From Candidatus Acetothermia bacterium (GTDB lineage Bacteria; Bipolaricaulota; Bipolaricaulia; RBG-16-55-9; JANLFV01): a stretch of 13,625 nucleotides of DNA. A program made the position numbers and the translations under genes. The notes under the pieces were generated by a model. That model was not told where the DNA came from. It ran no database searches and saw nothing but the letters and a program-made list of their open reading frames with translations. The stretch is taken from NCBI GenBank assembly GCA_028275195.1, contig JAPWVC010000024.1, forward strand, positions 1-13,625, written 5' to 3'. Positions 5,808-12,988 of the stretch are shown here, piece after piece. How positions within the stretch are numbered: position 1 is the stretch's first letter; every line of letters begins with the position of its first letter.

Positions 5808-7799
5808 TCAAGCGAGGCCGATCAGCTCCTTCCTCAGCTCTTTGATCTCGTCCCGCAGGGCCGCGGCCCGCTCGAACTCCAGCCGCTTAGCGGCCTCGAA
5901 CATCTCCTGCTCCAGCTCGGCGATCAGCTCCGTCACCTCATGGGGAGTGAGCCGCTCGGCCCGCGCTCGAACTCGAGCCCGAGCTTGAGCTAGGGGCTCC
6001 TCCTCAGCTCGCAGCCCTTGGACGATATCTTTAACGGCCTTCCGGATCGTCTCGGGGGTGATCCCATGCTTCTCGTTGTATTCGAGCTGGAGCCGCCGCC
6101 GGCGCTCGGTCTCCGCGAGCGCCTGCCTGATGGAGTCCGTGAGCTCGCCGGCATAGAGGATGACTTTCCCCCGGACATTCCTGGCCGCCCGGCCGATCGT
6201 CTGGATGAGCGAGGTCTCGCTCCTTAAGAACCCTTCCTTATCGGCGTCGAGGATCGCCACGAGCGCGACCTCGGGGAGGTCCAGGCCCTCGCGCAAGAGG
6301 TTGATCCCCACCAGGACATCGAACTCGCCCAGCCTTAAGTCCCGCAGGATCTCGACTCGGTCGAGGGTCTCGATCTCGGAGTGGAGGTAGCGGGCCCGGA
6401 TCCCAAGATCGACCAGGTAGTCAGTGAGGTCCTCGGCCATCCTCTTGGTGAGGGTCGTCACCAGGGCCCGCTCGCCCCGCCCCGCCACCTCATGGATCTC
6501 ATTGATCAAGTCGTCCACCTGGCCCTCGACCGGCTTGACCACCACCTCGGGATCGACCAAGCCCGTGGGCCGGATGATTTGCTCCACGATTCTGCTGCTC
6601 TTCTCCCGCTCGTATGGCCCCGGTGTGGCCGAGGTGTAGATCACTTGGTTGATCTTCTGCTCGAACTCCTCGAACTTCAGCGGCCGGTTATCTAGCGCTG
6701 AGGGGAGCCGGAAGCCGTATTCAATTAGGGTCTCCTTCCTCGAGCGGTCGCCATTGAACATCCCGTGGAGCTGGGGGATCGTCTGGTGGGACTCGTCGAT
6801 CACGAGCAAGAAATCCTTGGGGAAGTAGTCGATGAGGGTCGCCGGCGGCTCGCCCGGGGCTCGGCCGTCGAGGTGCCTCGAGTAGTTCTCGATCCCTGAG
6901 CAGTAGCCCAGCTCGCGGATCATCTCCAGGTCGTAGCGGGTCCGCATCTCCAGCCGCTCGGCCTCCAGGAGCTTCCCCCTCTTCCGGAAATATTCGAGCC
7001 GCTCCTCCAATTCCGCCTCGATCGACTGGATCGCCCGTTCCAGTCTATCCTTTGGGGTGACGAAGTGCGAGGCGGGGTAGATCGTGAGGGCCTCATGCTC
7101 CTCGACCACTCGCCCGGTGATCGGGTCCAGTTCGACGAGCCTCTCCAGCTCATCGCCGAAGAGCTCGATCCGGACGATCCTCTCGCCATAGATCGGGATG
7201 AGCTCGATCGTGTCCCCTCGGACGCGGAAGGTCCCCCGCTTGAAGCCGAGGTCGTTCCGCTCATACTGGAGCTCGACCAGCTTCTTTAAGATCTCATCGC
7301 GGTCGCGCTCCTCTCCCTTCCTCAGGGTCAGGCTCATTGCGCGGTAGGCCTCGGGCGGCCCCAGGCCGTAGATGCAGGAGACGCTGGCGACGATGATCAC
7401 ATCTCGGCGCTCGAAGAGGGCGCTCGTGGCGGCATGGCGGAGGCGATCGATCTCCTCATTGATCGAGGCGTCCTTGGCGATGTAGGTATCAGTTTGGGGG
7501 ATGTAGGCCTCCGGCTGGTAGTAATCGTAGTAGCTCACGAAGTAATGGACCGCGTTCTTGGGGAAGAACTGGCGGAATTCGCTGCAGAGCTGGGCCGCAA
7601 GGGTCTTGTTATGGGCGATCACCAGGGTAGGCCGCTGGACCTGGGCGATCACATTAGCGATGGTGAAGGTCTTCCCCGAGCCCGTGACTCCGAGGAGCGT
7701 CTGGTGGCGGAGGCCGGCCTCGAGCCCCTCGACCAGTTGGGCGATCGCCTTCGGCTGGTCCCCCCGGGGGGTGAACTCTGACTCCAATTGGAATTCCAT
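5808..7799 (-). CDS. uvrB: Excinuclease ABC subunit B
   Basis: Damage-verifying helicase of nucleotide excision repair, which receives DNA from UvrA and recruits UvrC. The 663-residue protein is full length for the family. It has Walker A GVTGSGKT (37-44), the beta-hairpin that is inserted between the strands, with YYDYYQPEAYIP (90-101), the Walker B-like DESH, the UvrA-interaction region between them, and the C-terminal helicase half with TLTKRMAEDLTDYL, NLLREGLDLPEV and QTIGRAARN. A C-terminal UVR domain (about 625-660) provides the UvrC contact. All key motifs look intact. The ATG at 7799 gives the canonical start, but no Shine-Dalgarno precedes it: an extended -10 box ends eight bases before it, suggesting a leaderless mRNA. 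yidD lies upstream on the same strand, 29 bases away. Confidence 0.98.
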   Translation of the reverse strand: MEFQLESEFTPRGDQPKAIAQLVEGLEAGLRHQTLLGVTGSGKTFTIANVIAQVQRPTLVIAHNKTLAAQLCSEFRQFFPKNAVHYFVSYYDYYQPEAYIPQTDTYIAKDASINEEIDRLRHAATSALFERRDVIIVASVSCIYGLGPPEAYRAMSLTLRKGEERDRDEILKKLVELQYERNDLGFKRGTFRVRGDTIELIPIYGERIVRIELFGDELERLVELDPITGRVVEEHEALTIYPASHFVTPKDRLERAIQSIEAELEERLEYFRKRGKLLEAERLEMRTRYDLEMIRELGYCSGIENYSRHLDGRAPGEPPATLIDYFPKDFLLVIDESHQTIPQLHGMFNGDRSRKETLIEYGFRLPSALDNRPLKFEEFEQKINQVIYTSATPGPYEREKSSRIVEQIIRPTGLVDPEVVVKPVEGQVDDLINEIHEVAGRGERALVTTLTKRMAEDLTDYLVDLGIRARYLHSEIETLDRVEILRDLRLGEFDVLVGINLLREGLDLPEVALVAILDADKEGFLRSETSLIQTIGRAARNVRGKVILYAGELTDSIRQALAETERRRRLQLEYNEKHGITPETIRKAVKDIVQGLRAEEEPLAQARARVRARAERLTPHEVTELIAELEQEMFEAAKRLEFERAAALRDEIKELRKELIGLA

Positions 7800-7807
7800 C
7801 GAGAAAC

Positions 7808-7816
7808 ATTATAGCA
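7808..7816 (-). promoter_or_regulatory. Extended -10 promoter of uvrB
   Basis: In the 29-base gap after yidD, the minus strand reads TGCTATAAT, an extended -10 (TGn plus a perfect TATAAT). There is no good -35 at 16-18 bases, which is tolerated by extended -10 promoters. The box ends eight bases before the uvrB ATG, so the transcript would start 1-2 bases before, or at, the start codon. I see no LexA-type operator. Confidence 0.65.
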
Positions 7817-7828
7817 AAAGCGCCCGGC

Positions 7829-8068
7829 TCAAGGGACCGGGTCGTAGCCCCCCTCGCTCAAGGGGTGACAGCGGGCGAGCCTTCTCAGCGCCAGCCAGCC
7901 GCCCTTGAGGAGGCCGTGCTTGAGGATCGCCTGGCGGGCGTATTCCGAGCAGGAGGGGTAGAAGCGGCAACTTTGCGGGAGGAGCGGCGAGATAAGCCGC
8001 TGGTAGAGGGTAAGCGGCAAGACCACCAGTCGGCGTAGCTTCGGGCTAAACGGCCTTTTGCTCCCCAT
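7829..8068 (-). CDS. yidD: Membrane protein insertion efficiency factor YidD
   Basis: A 79-residue YidD protein. In other bacteria it is thought to help YidC insert inner-membrane proteins. It shows the family pattern in order: a basic N-terminus with a short amphipathic segment, LYQRLISPLLPQSCRFYPSCSEYA (about 21-44) with the conserved Cys residues, HGLLKGGWLALRRLARC, HP, and the terminal GGYDPVP. It is usually found in the rpmH-rnpA-yidD-yidC cluster; here it stands alone before uvrB. The ATG at 8068 gives a nine-residue lead before the conserved part; a GTG further in could be used instead, but the promoter position (-10 end 11 bases before this ATG) favours 8068. The only purine run upstream (AAGG) touches the ATG, so it is not a usable ribosome site. 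Confidence 0.93.
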   Translation of the reverse strand: MGSKRPFSPKLRRLVVLPLTLYQRLISPLLPQSCRFYPSCSEYARQAILKHGLLKGGWLALRRLARCHPLSEGGYDPVP

Positions 8069-8079
8069 CCTTGGAAATA

Positions 8080-8108
8080 AAAATAGCCCGTAGTGGCTGG
8101 CATTGCAA
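8080..8108 (-). promoter_or_regulatory. Sigma-70-like promoter of yidD
   Basis: On the minus strand, TTGCAA (8108-8103), 17 bases, then TATTTT (8085-8080). The -10 ends 11 bases before the yidD ATG, giving a predicted leader of about five bases. It diverges from the SDR promoter, with 18 bases between the -35 boxes. Confidence 0.5.
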
Positions 8109-8126
8109 CCTCTGCTCTGGCCGGCC

Positions 8127-8155
8127 TTGGCGGCACGAGCCGGGGCGAGTAGATT
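8127..8155 (+). promoter_or_regulatory. Sigma-70-like promoter of the SDR gene and downstream por block
   Basis: TTGGCG (8127-8132), 17 bases, then TAGATT (8150-8155). The -10 ends seven bases before the ATG at 8163, so the predicted RNA begins essentially at the start codon. The hexamers are moderate matches (4 of 6 each), so the spacing and position carry most of the weight. Confidence 0.5.
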
Positions 8156-8162
8156 CTAACCG

Positions 8163-9074
8163 ATGGCTGAGATGATCTTCCTCACCGGCGGGACGGGCTT
8201 TCTGGGGCGATACCTCGTCCCAGCCCTCATCGCGCGAGGCTATCGCTTACGGGCCCTCGTCCGCCCTTCCTCAGCCTCGAACTGCAAGGGCTTGGAGGAA
8301 TCAGGCGCCGAGCTGATCGAGGGCGATCTCCGCTCGCCGGGGGGCTTCGCCCCGGCTTTAGGGGGCGTCCGGACGGTGATCCACCTCGCGGCGATCGTCG
8401 AGGGGGGTCGGAGGGAGCTTCTCGAGACGAACTGGCGTGGGACGGCTAGGCTGGTCCAGCTCGCCCGGGCCGCTGGCGTTGAGAGGTTCATCTATACGAG
8501 CAGCTTAGGGGCCGGGCCAAACCCTCGCTTCCCCTACCTCTATTCTGTTTGGCTAGCTGAGGAAGAGCTCCGCAAGAGCGGCCTCTCGTATGTGATCTTC
8601 CGGCCCTCGATCCTCGTCGGCCCTGGGGACCCCTTCACCGGGTCGCTCATGAGGATGGCGCAGCGTTGGCCGGTGATGATCCTACCAGAGAGTCGCGCCC
8701 GCTTCCAGCCGCTGTGGGTCGGGGATATGGTCAAATGCATCTTGCAGGCCCTGGAGGCTGAGCACCTCTGGAGCAGGGCTATTGCCCTCGGCGGGCCGGA
8801 GGTCCTCACCTTGGAGGAGATCACACGGTTGATCCTGAGCGAGCTGGGGCTCGCCAAGCCGATCGTCCATCTCCCCCGTCGGCCCCTCCGCTTCCTCTTC
8901 CGCTCACTCCGGCGGGCGGGCCTCCGGCTCCCTTATGCCGAGGGCCACTTCATCAAGGGGGATAACCTCGCCGGGCCTGGGGCAGTCGAGGCCGCCTGCG
9001 GCTTCCGGCCGCGGGCTCTGGCCGAGGCCCTCAAGTTGGAGTTGCGAGAGGAGCGAGCCCTCTGGTATCCTTGA
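8163..9074 (+). CDS. NAD(P)-binding atypical SDR (NDUFA9-like) protein
   Basis: A 303-residue Rossmann-fold protein of the extended/atypical short-chain dehydrogenase group. The nucleotide-binding loop TGGTGFLG is at 8-15, followed by the basic RLRALVRPSS (28-37) that in this group often binds NADP, and by GDLRSPGG and IHLAAIVEGG (73-82). YTSSLGAG (111-118) and RPSILVGPGDPFTGS (147-161) follow. The catalytic YxxxK is not intact: the expected Tyr is Y125 but the residue four on is V129, so classical dehydrogenase chemistry is doubtful. Relatives of the NDUFA9 type bind cofactor structurally or act on lipids or quinone-like compounds; the substrate here is unknown. The start at 8163 fits the promoter; ATG 8172 (MIFLTGG) is an alternative. 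It opens the operon that runs, six bases on, into the S1 gene. Confidence 0.85.
   Translation: MAEMIFLTGGTGFLGRYLVPALIARGYRLRALVRPSSASNCKGLEESGAELIEGDLRSPGGFAPALGGVRTVIHLAAIVEGGRRELLETNWRGTARLVQLARAAGVERFIYTSSLGAGPNPRFPYLYSVWLAEEELRKSGLSYVIFRPSILVGPGDPFTGSLMRMAQRWPVMILPESRARFQPLWVGDMVKCILQALEAEHLWSRAIALGGPEVLTLEEITRLILSELGLAKPIVHLPRRPLRFLFRSLRRAGLRLPYAEGHFIKGDNLAGPGAVEAACGFRPRALAEALKLELREERALWYP
9042..9071 (+). promoter_or_regulatory. Possible internal promoter before the S1 gene
   Basis: Inside the 3' end of the SDR gene, TTGCGA (9042-9047), 18 bases, then TATCCT (9066-9071, the same -10 as pgk) preceded by TGG, an extended -10. It ends nine bases before the S1 ATG, giving a leader of about three bases. 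It would let the S1-por block be transcribed without the SDR gene. Being in coding sequence, it could be chance. Confidence 0.45.
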
Positions 9075-9080
9075 GCAGCT

Positions 9081-9554
9081 ATGGAGTTCAAGGTCGGTGA
9101 GGTCCTCCAAGGCGAGGTCGTGGCGATCAAGCCTTACGGGGCGTTCGTCCGGCTCCCTAATGGCACTGTGGGAATGATCCACATCTCCGAAGTCGCTCAA
9201 GAGTATGTGAGCGACATCTTCCAATACCTTTCCGTAGGAGAAGAGGTCACGGTCAAGGTGATCGGGGAGAACGCTGAGGGGAAGCCGAACCTCTCCCTGA
9301 AGCGGCTCTCGCCCCAGGAGTTGGAGGAGGCCCGCTTCCACCGCGAGGTCGAGGCAGTCCGGCTAGCCCTGGAGCGGCGGAATGGGGAGGTCTTGGCCCG
9401 CTTGAGGCGGCAGAAGTGGCCGAAGCCCTCCCAGCAACAGGAGGAGACCCTTCGGGATTGGATCGCTGAGGCCAAGCGCGTCCTGGAACGGGTCCAAGCC
9501 CGAGCGGCTCGCCGGAGCCCCGCGCAGCCCCAGCAAGGGAGGGGGTCCGATTGA
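9081..9554 (+). CDS. S1 RNA-binding domain protein
   Basis: A 157-residue protein with one S1 domain (OB fold) at about residues 1-76: VGEVLQGEVVAIKPYGAFVRL, then GMIHISEVAQEYVSD, then VGEEVTVKVIGENAEGKPNLSLKRL, the standard S1 consensus order. A charged, probably helical tail of about 80 residues follows, rich in Arg/Glu and ending in Gln/Arg. Single-S1 proteins of this size (the YugI/GSP13 type) associate with ribosomes or mRNA, so binding RNA is likely but the target is unknown. Its TGA shares four bases with the TTG start of the gamma subunit gene (TTGA), which couples it to the oxidoreductase operon. No strong ribosome site precedes its ATG; translation may come from read-through coupling with the SDR gene six bases upstream or from an internal leaderless transcript. 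Confidence 0.9.
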   Translation: MEFKVGEVLQGEVVAIKPYGAFVRLPNGTVGMIHISEVAQEYVSDIFQYLSVGEEVTVKVIGENAEGKPNLSLKRLSPQELEEARFHREVEAVRLALERRNGEVLARLRRQKWPKPSQQQEETLRDWIAEAKRVLERVQARAARRSPAQPQQGRGSD

Positions 9555-10126
9555 CCGAGCTGACCGGGCTGGTTGAGATCCGCTTCCATGGCCGGGGGGG
9601 CCAGGGGGCGGTCGTGGCCTCCCAGATCTTGGCCGCGGCTCTCTTCAAGGAGGGGAAGTTCGTCCAGGCCTTCCCCGCCTTCGGGGTGGAGCGGCGGGGC
9701 GCGCCCGTGGCCGCCTTCATCCGGGTCTCTGACCGCCCGATCCTCCTGCGGTGCGAGATCTATCACCCCGACCACTTGGTGGTCCTCGACCCGACCCTAA
9801 TCTATGCGGTCGATGTGACCGCCGGGCTGAAAGAGGGCGGCTGGATCCTCATCAACAGCGACCGCTCTCCCGGGGAGTTCCGGCTCCCCGCGAAGTTCAG
9901 AGTCGCCACCGTCGACGCTAACCGGATCGCCGTCAGGCACCACCTGGGGGATCCCGCTAACCCCATCGTCAACACCGCGATTCTGGGGGCCTTCGCCCGG
10001 ATCACCGGGCTGGTGCGGCTGGAGTCGCTTCTAGAGGCGGTCCGCGAGGAGGTCCCTCTTCGGAAGGAGGAGAATGCCGCGGCCACAAAGGAGGCCTACG
10101 AGGAGGCCCGAGCCGGTGAGCACTAA
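9551..10126 (+). CDS. porG: Pyruvate:ferredoxin oxidoreductase, gamma subunit
   Basis: The gamma subunit (also called PorC) of a 2-oxoacid:ferredoxin oxidoreductase, 191 residues, the family's normal length. It has the hallmark GRGGQGAVVASQIL (14-27) and AFPAFGVERRGAPVAAFIRV (40-59), followed by the domain core with VLDPTLI and the NPIVNTAILGAFARITG segment. In four-subunit enzymes gamma corresponds to the domain that helps bind coenzyme A. The start is TTG at 9551, overlapping the S1 stop by four bases; the GGGAGGGGG run about five bases upstream is a good ribosome site and no better in-frame start lies between it and the motif. It is the first por gene, followed by the fused delta gene with an 11-base overlap. 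Substrate cannot be read from gamma alone. Confidence 0.94.
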   Translation: MTELTGLVEIRFHGRGGQGAVVASQILAAALFKEGKFVQAFPAFGVERRGAPVAAFIRVSDRPILLRCEIYHPDHLVVLDPTLIYAVDVTAGLKEGGWILINSDRSPGEFRLPAKFRVATVDANRIAVRHHLGDPANPIVNTAILGAFARITGLVRLESLLEAVREEVPLRKEENAAATKEAYEEARAGEH

Positions 10127-11798
10127 GGAGTTTGCCCCCGATCGGCCGATCACTTTCGCCGCGGAGCGGGAGATGCCCCCGATGGCCGTCTCGCTGGGGA
10201 CGACCCTGGCGAACAAGACCGGGAGCTGGCGCTACCTCCGGCCCGTCTATGATGAGAAGAAGCCGCCGTGCAACCATGCCTGCCCGGCGGGGAACGACAT
10301 CCGTGGGTTCATCGCCCTGATCTTGAAGGGGCGGCTGGCCGAGGCTCGAGAGCTCTTATGCGAGACGAACCCCTTCCCCGCGATCACCGGGCGGGTCTGC
10401 CACCACCCTTGCGAGCTGGAGTGCAACCGCCGGGAGTTCGATGAGCCGCTGAGCATCCGAGCCCTGGAGCGGCTGGCCGGGGATAAGGGCTACAAGGCTC
10501 TGCGGGCCCCACATAAGAGGCATGAGGAGCGGATCGCTGTGGTGGGGAGTGGGCCGGCCGGTCTCTCCTGCGCCTACTTCCTCGCCCGGCGAGGCTATCA
10601 TGTCACGATCCTCGAGTCGGAGCGGGAGCCTGGAGGGATGCTCCGCTGGGGAATCCCGGAGTATCGGCTCCCCAAGGGGGTCCTGGACCGCGAGCTGGCT
10701 CTGCTCAAGGGCATGGGGATCGAGCTCAAGGTCGGGGTGCGAGTCGGGCAAGATGTCAGGCTAGAGGAACTTGACGCCGACGCCATCTTCCTGGCCGTGG
10801 GGGCCACGAAGGGGCTAGAGCTCGATCTTCCCGGGCTCGAGGCCGAGGGAGTCCTCCACGGCCTAGAGTTCTTGAAGCGGGTCAACTTCGGCGAGAGGGT
10901 CGAGCTGGGCGAAAGGGTGGCGATCATCGGGGGCGGGAACACCGCGATGGATGCCGCCCGGGTGGCTCTGCGCTTAGGCGCGAAGCCGATTGTAATTTAT
11001 CGTCGGACGCGAGCGGAGATGCCCGCGATCCCTGAGGAGGTCGAGGCCGCGCTCGAGGAGGGGATCGAGTTCCTCTTCCTCGCCGCTCCGATCGAGGTCC
11101 TCACAACCGATGGGCAGCTCAAGGGCGCGAGGTTCACCAGGATGGAGCTCGGCCCGCCGGATGAGACAGGGAGGCGGAGGCCGATCCCGATCAAAGGCTC
11201 GGAGTTCGAAATGGAGCTGGACAACCTGATCTTGGCGGTCGGGGAGCGGCCGGACCTCTCCTTCCTCCCGGAAGGGGTCGAGCTGAAGGAGGGGAGGGTC
11301 AACGACCCCGTCCTGGTCAGGGCCTTGAAGGCCCCGATCTTCGCCGGAGGGGATGCCGCTACTGAGGCGGGGACCGTCGTGGACGCGATCGCCTCGGGGC
11401 GGCGCGTGGCCGAGGCGATCGACCGCCACCTCCGCGGGCTTCCTGAGCCTGCAAAAGGGGAGGAGCCGGTCCTCGTCCCCTTCGCGAGGATCAACCTCGA
11501 CTACTTCGAGCCTCGCCCTCGGGTCCAGGGGCGGACCCTCGCGGTCCCCGAGAGGGTCACGAATTTCAGGGAGGTCGAGCTCGGCCTCTCCCTCGAGGAG
11601 GGCCAGCTCGAGGCGGAGCGGTGCTTCTCCTGCGGGGTCTGCAACCAGTGCGATAATTGCATCACCTACTGCCCCGATGTAGCCATCTCCCGCCATGACG
11701 ATGAGTATGAGGTCGATTACGACTACTGCAAGGGGTGCGGGATCTGCGCCCAGGAGTGCCCCCGCTGGGTGATCTCGCTCGTCGAGGAGGAGAAGTGA
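10116..11798 (+). CDS. GltD/NfnL-type NAD(P)H:FAD oxidoreductase fused to the delta ferredoxin subunit
   Basis: A 560-residue composite. Residues about 40-130 form an N-terminal iron-sulfur domain like that of GltD and dihydropyrimidine dehydrogenase, with PPCNHACPAG (C52, C56) and VCHHPCELEC (C95, C99, C103). A two-Rossmann flavoprotein follows: FAD loop GSGPAG (144-149), NAD(P) loop GGGNTAMD (272-279) with a downstream IYRR (294-297) typical of NADPH binders, and the second FAD contact AGGDAATEAGT (410-420). The C-terminus (503-558) is a ferredoxin: CFSCGVCNQCDNC and CPDVAI, then CKGCGIC and ECPRW, two 4Fe-4S sites like PorD. It would pass electrons between NAD(P)H and the oxidoreductase core. 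I chose GTG 10116 (AGGAGG nine bases upstream); an ATG at 10074 would add a low-complexity, Arg/Pro-rich lead overlapping gamma more deeply. It is placed between gamma and alpha where a separate porD normally sits. Confidence 0.92.
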   Translation: MSTKEFAPDRPITFAAEREMPPMAVSLGTTLANKTGSWRYLRPVYDEKKPPCNHACPAGNDIRGFIALILKGRLAEARELLCETNPFPAITGRVCHHPCELECNRREFDEPLSIRALERLAGDKGYKALRAPHKRHEERIAVVGSGPAGLSCAYFLARRGYHVTILESEREPGGMLRWGIPEYRLPKGVLDRELALLKGMGIELKVGVRVGQDVRLEELDADAIFLAVGATKGLELDLPGLEAEGVLHGLEFLKRVNFGERVELGERVAIIGGGNTAMDAARVALRLGAKPIVIYRRTRAEMPAIPEEVEAALEEGIEFLFLAAPIEVLTTDGQLKGARFTRMELGPPDETGRRRPIPIKGSEFEMELDNLILAVGERPDLSFLPEGVELKEGRVNDPVLVRALKAPIFAGGDAATEAGTVVDAIASGRRVAEAIDRHLRGLPEPAKGEEPVLVPFARINLDYFEPRPRVQGRTLAVPERVTNFREVELGLSLEEGQLEAERCFSCGVCNQCDNCITYCPDVAISRHDDEYEVDYDYCKGCGICAQECPRWVISLVEEEK

Positions 11799-12988
11799 TG
11801 GCGGCTGAGGTGGAACTGAAGGCCGGGATCCCGTCGGGGAGGAAGGTGATCACCGGGAATTATGCCGTCTCCTACGGCGCGGCCCTCGCCCGGGCCCAGG
11901 TGATCGCGGCCTACCCGATCACCCCCCAGACGCAGATCGTGGAACTCCTGGCCGACTTCTGCGCCGAGGGGCTGCTCCAGGCCAAGTTCATCAAGGTCGA
12001 GTCCGAGCACTCGGCGATGGCAGCTTGCATCGGAGCCTCGGCCGTCGGGGCAAGGGCCTTCACTGCCACGAGCGCCCAGGGGCTAGCGCTGATGCATGAG
12101 ATGCTCCACTGGGCCGCGGGTGCGCGGCTCCCGGTCGTCCTGGCCAATGTCAACCGGGCGATGGGGCCGCCATGGTCGATCTGGACCGACCAGAACGACT
12201 CCCTCTCCCAGAGGGATACCGGCTGGATCCAATACTACTGCGAGTCGAACCAGGAGGCCCTCGACACCGTGATCCAGGCCTACAAGGTCGCGGAGAGGGT
12301 CTCCCTCCCGGCGATGCTGGTCTTGGACGCCTTCTTCCTCTCGCACACGAGCGAGCCGGTCGAGATCCCCGAACAAGGGCTGGTCGATCGCTATCTCCCG
12401 CCCTACAGGCCCAAGTATAAGCTCGACCTCGCTGACCCGCGAGCCTTCGGGGGGATCACCATGCCGAGCGAATACTTCGAGCTCCGCTACAAGATCCAGA
12501 AGGCAATGGAGGAGGCCCTCGCCGTGGCCGAGGAGGCCGACCTCGAATTCAAGAGGCTCTTCGGCCGAGGCTACGGCCTGGTCGAGCCCTACCGCCTGGA
12601 GGGGGCCGAGCTGGCCCTCGTGACCTCGGGGACGGTCACCTCGACCGCCAGGCTCGTGATCGACCGCCTCCGCGCCGAAGGGGAAAAGGTCGGCCTGCTC
12701 AAAGCCCGCCTCTTCCGCCCCTTCCCCACCTCTTTGGTCCGAGAGCACCTCCTGGGGATCCTCAAGATCGCGGTGATCGACCGGAACATCTCCTTCGGCC
12801 ACGGCGGGATCTTCGCCCAGGAGATCAAGTCCGCCTTGTATAACCATGGGCAGCCGCCGCTATTCGGGTTTATCGCCGGCCTGGGAGGACGGGACATCAC
12901 CCCCGAGCTGATCGAGGAAATCATCGAATATGCCCTGAGCCACGACCGGCCCGAGGAGGAAATCATCTGGATGGGAGTAAAGCGATGA
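11798..12988 (+). CDS. porA: Pyruvate:ferredoxin oxidoreductase, alpha subunit
   Basis: The alpha subunit, 396 residues. It carries the thiamine-diphosphate pyrimidine-binding domain (about 15-240) with AYPITPQTQIVE (38-49), ESEHSAMAACIGASAVGARAFTATS (68-92), SAQGL and GPPWSIWTDQNDSLSQRDTGW (123-143). A domain II (about 265-370) follows, with ELALVTSGTVTSTAR and KARLFRPFP. The IWTDQNDS..RDTGWIQ..ES.QEALD series and the partner beta favour pyruvate over isovalerate or oxoglutarate types, but specificity is an inference. The ATG shares its A with the delta TGA (TGATG, one-base overlap) and has GGAGG seven bases upstream. The ATGA overlap with beta at its other end shows tight coupling. In the enzyme it pairs with beta to form the thiamine diphosphate site. 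Confidence 0.95.
   Translation: MAAEVELKAGIPSGRKVITGNYAVSYGAALARAQVIAAYPITPQTQIVELLADFCAEGLLQAKFIKVESEHSAMAACIGASAVGARAFTATSAQGLALMHEMLHWAAGARLPVVLANVNRAMGPPWSIWTDQNDSLSQRDTGWIQYYCESNQEALDTVIQAYKVAERVSLPAMLVLDAFFLSHTSEPVEIPEQGLVDRYLPPYRPKYKLDLADPRAFGGITMPSEYFELRYKIQKAMEEALAVAEEADLEFKRLFGRGYGLVEPYRLEGAELALVTSGTVTSTARLVIDRLRAEGEKVGLLKARLFRPFPTSLVREHLLGILKIAVIDRNISFGHGGIFAQEIKSALYNHGQPPLFGFIAGLGGRDITPELIEEIIEYALSHDRPEEEIIWMGVKR

Noticed and set aside
5801..5818. A GCCTC...GAGGC inverted pair between the convergent ends of the 5372 gene and uvrB, considered as a terminator.
   Set aside because: Only five base pairs with an eight-base loop, no U-run on either strand, and it overlaps uvrB codons.
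10074..10115. An earlier ATG start for the fused delta protein.
   Set aside because: Its GGAGG is only three bases away, the added 14 residues are Arg/Pro-rich and overlap gamma in another frame, and the GTG at 10116 has a better-spaced AGGAGG.
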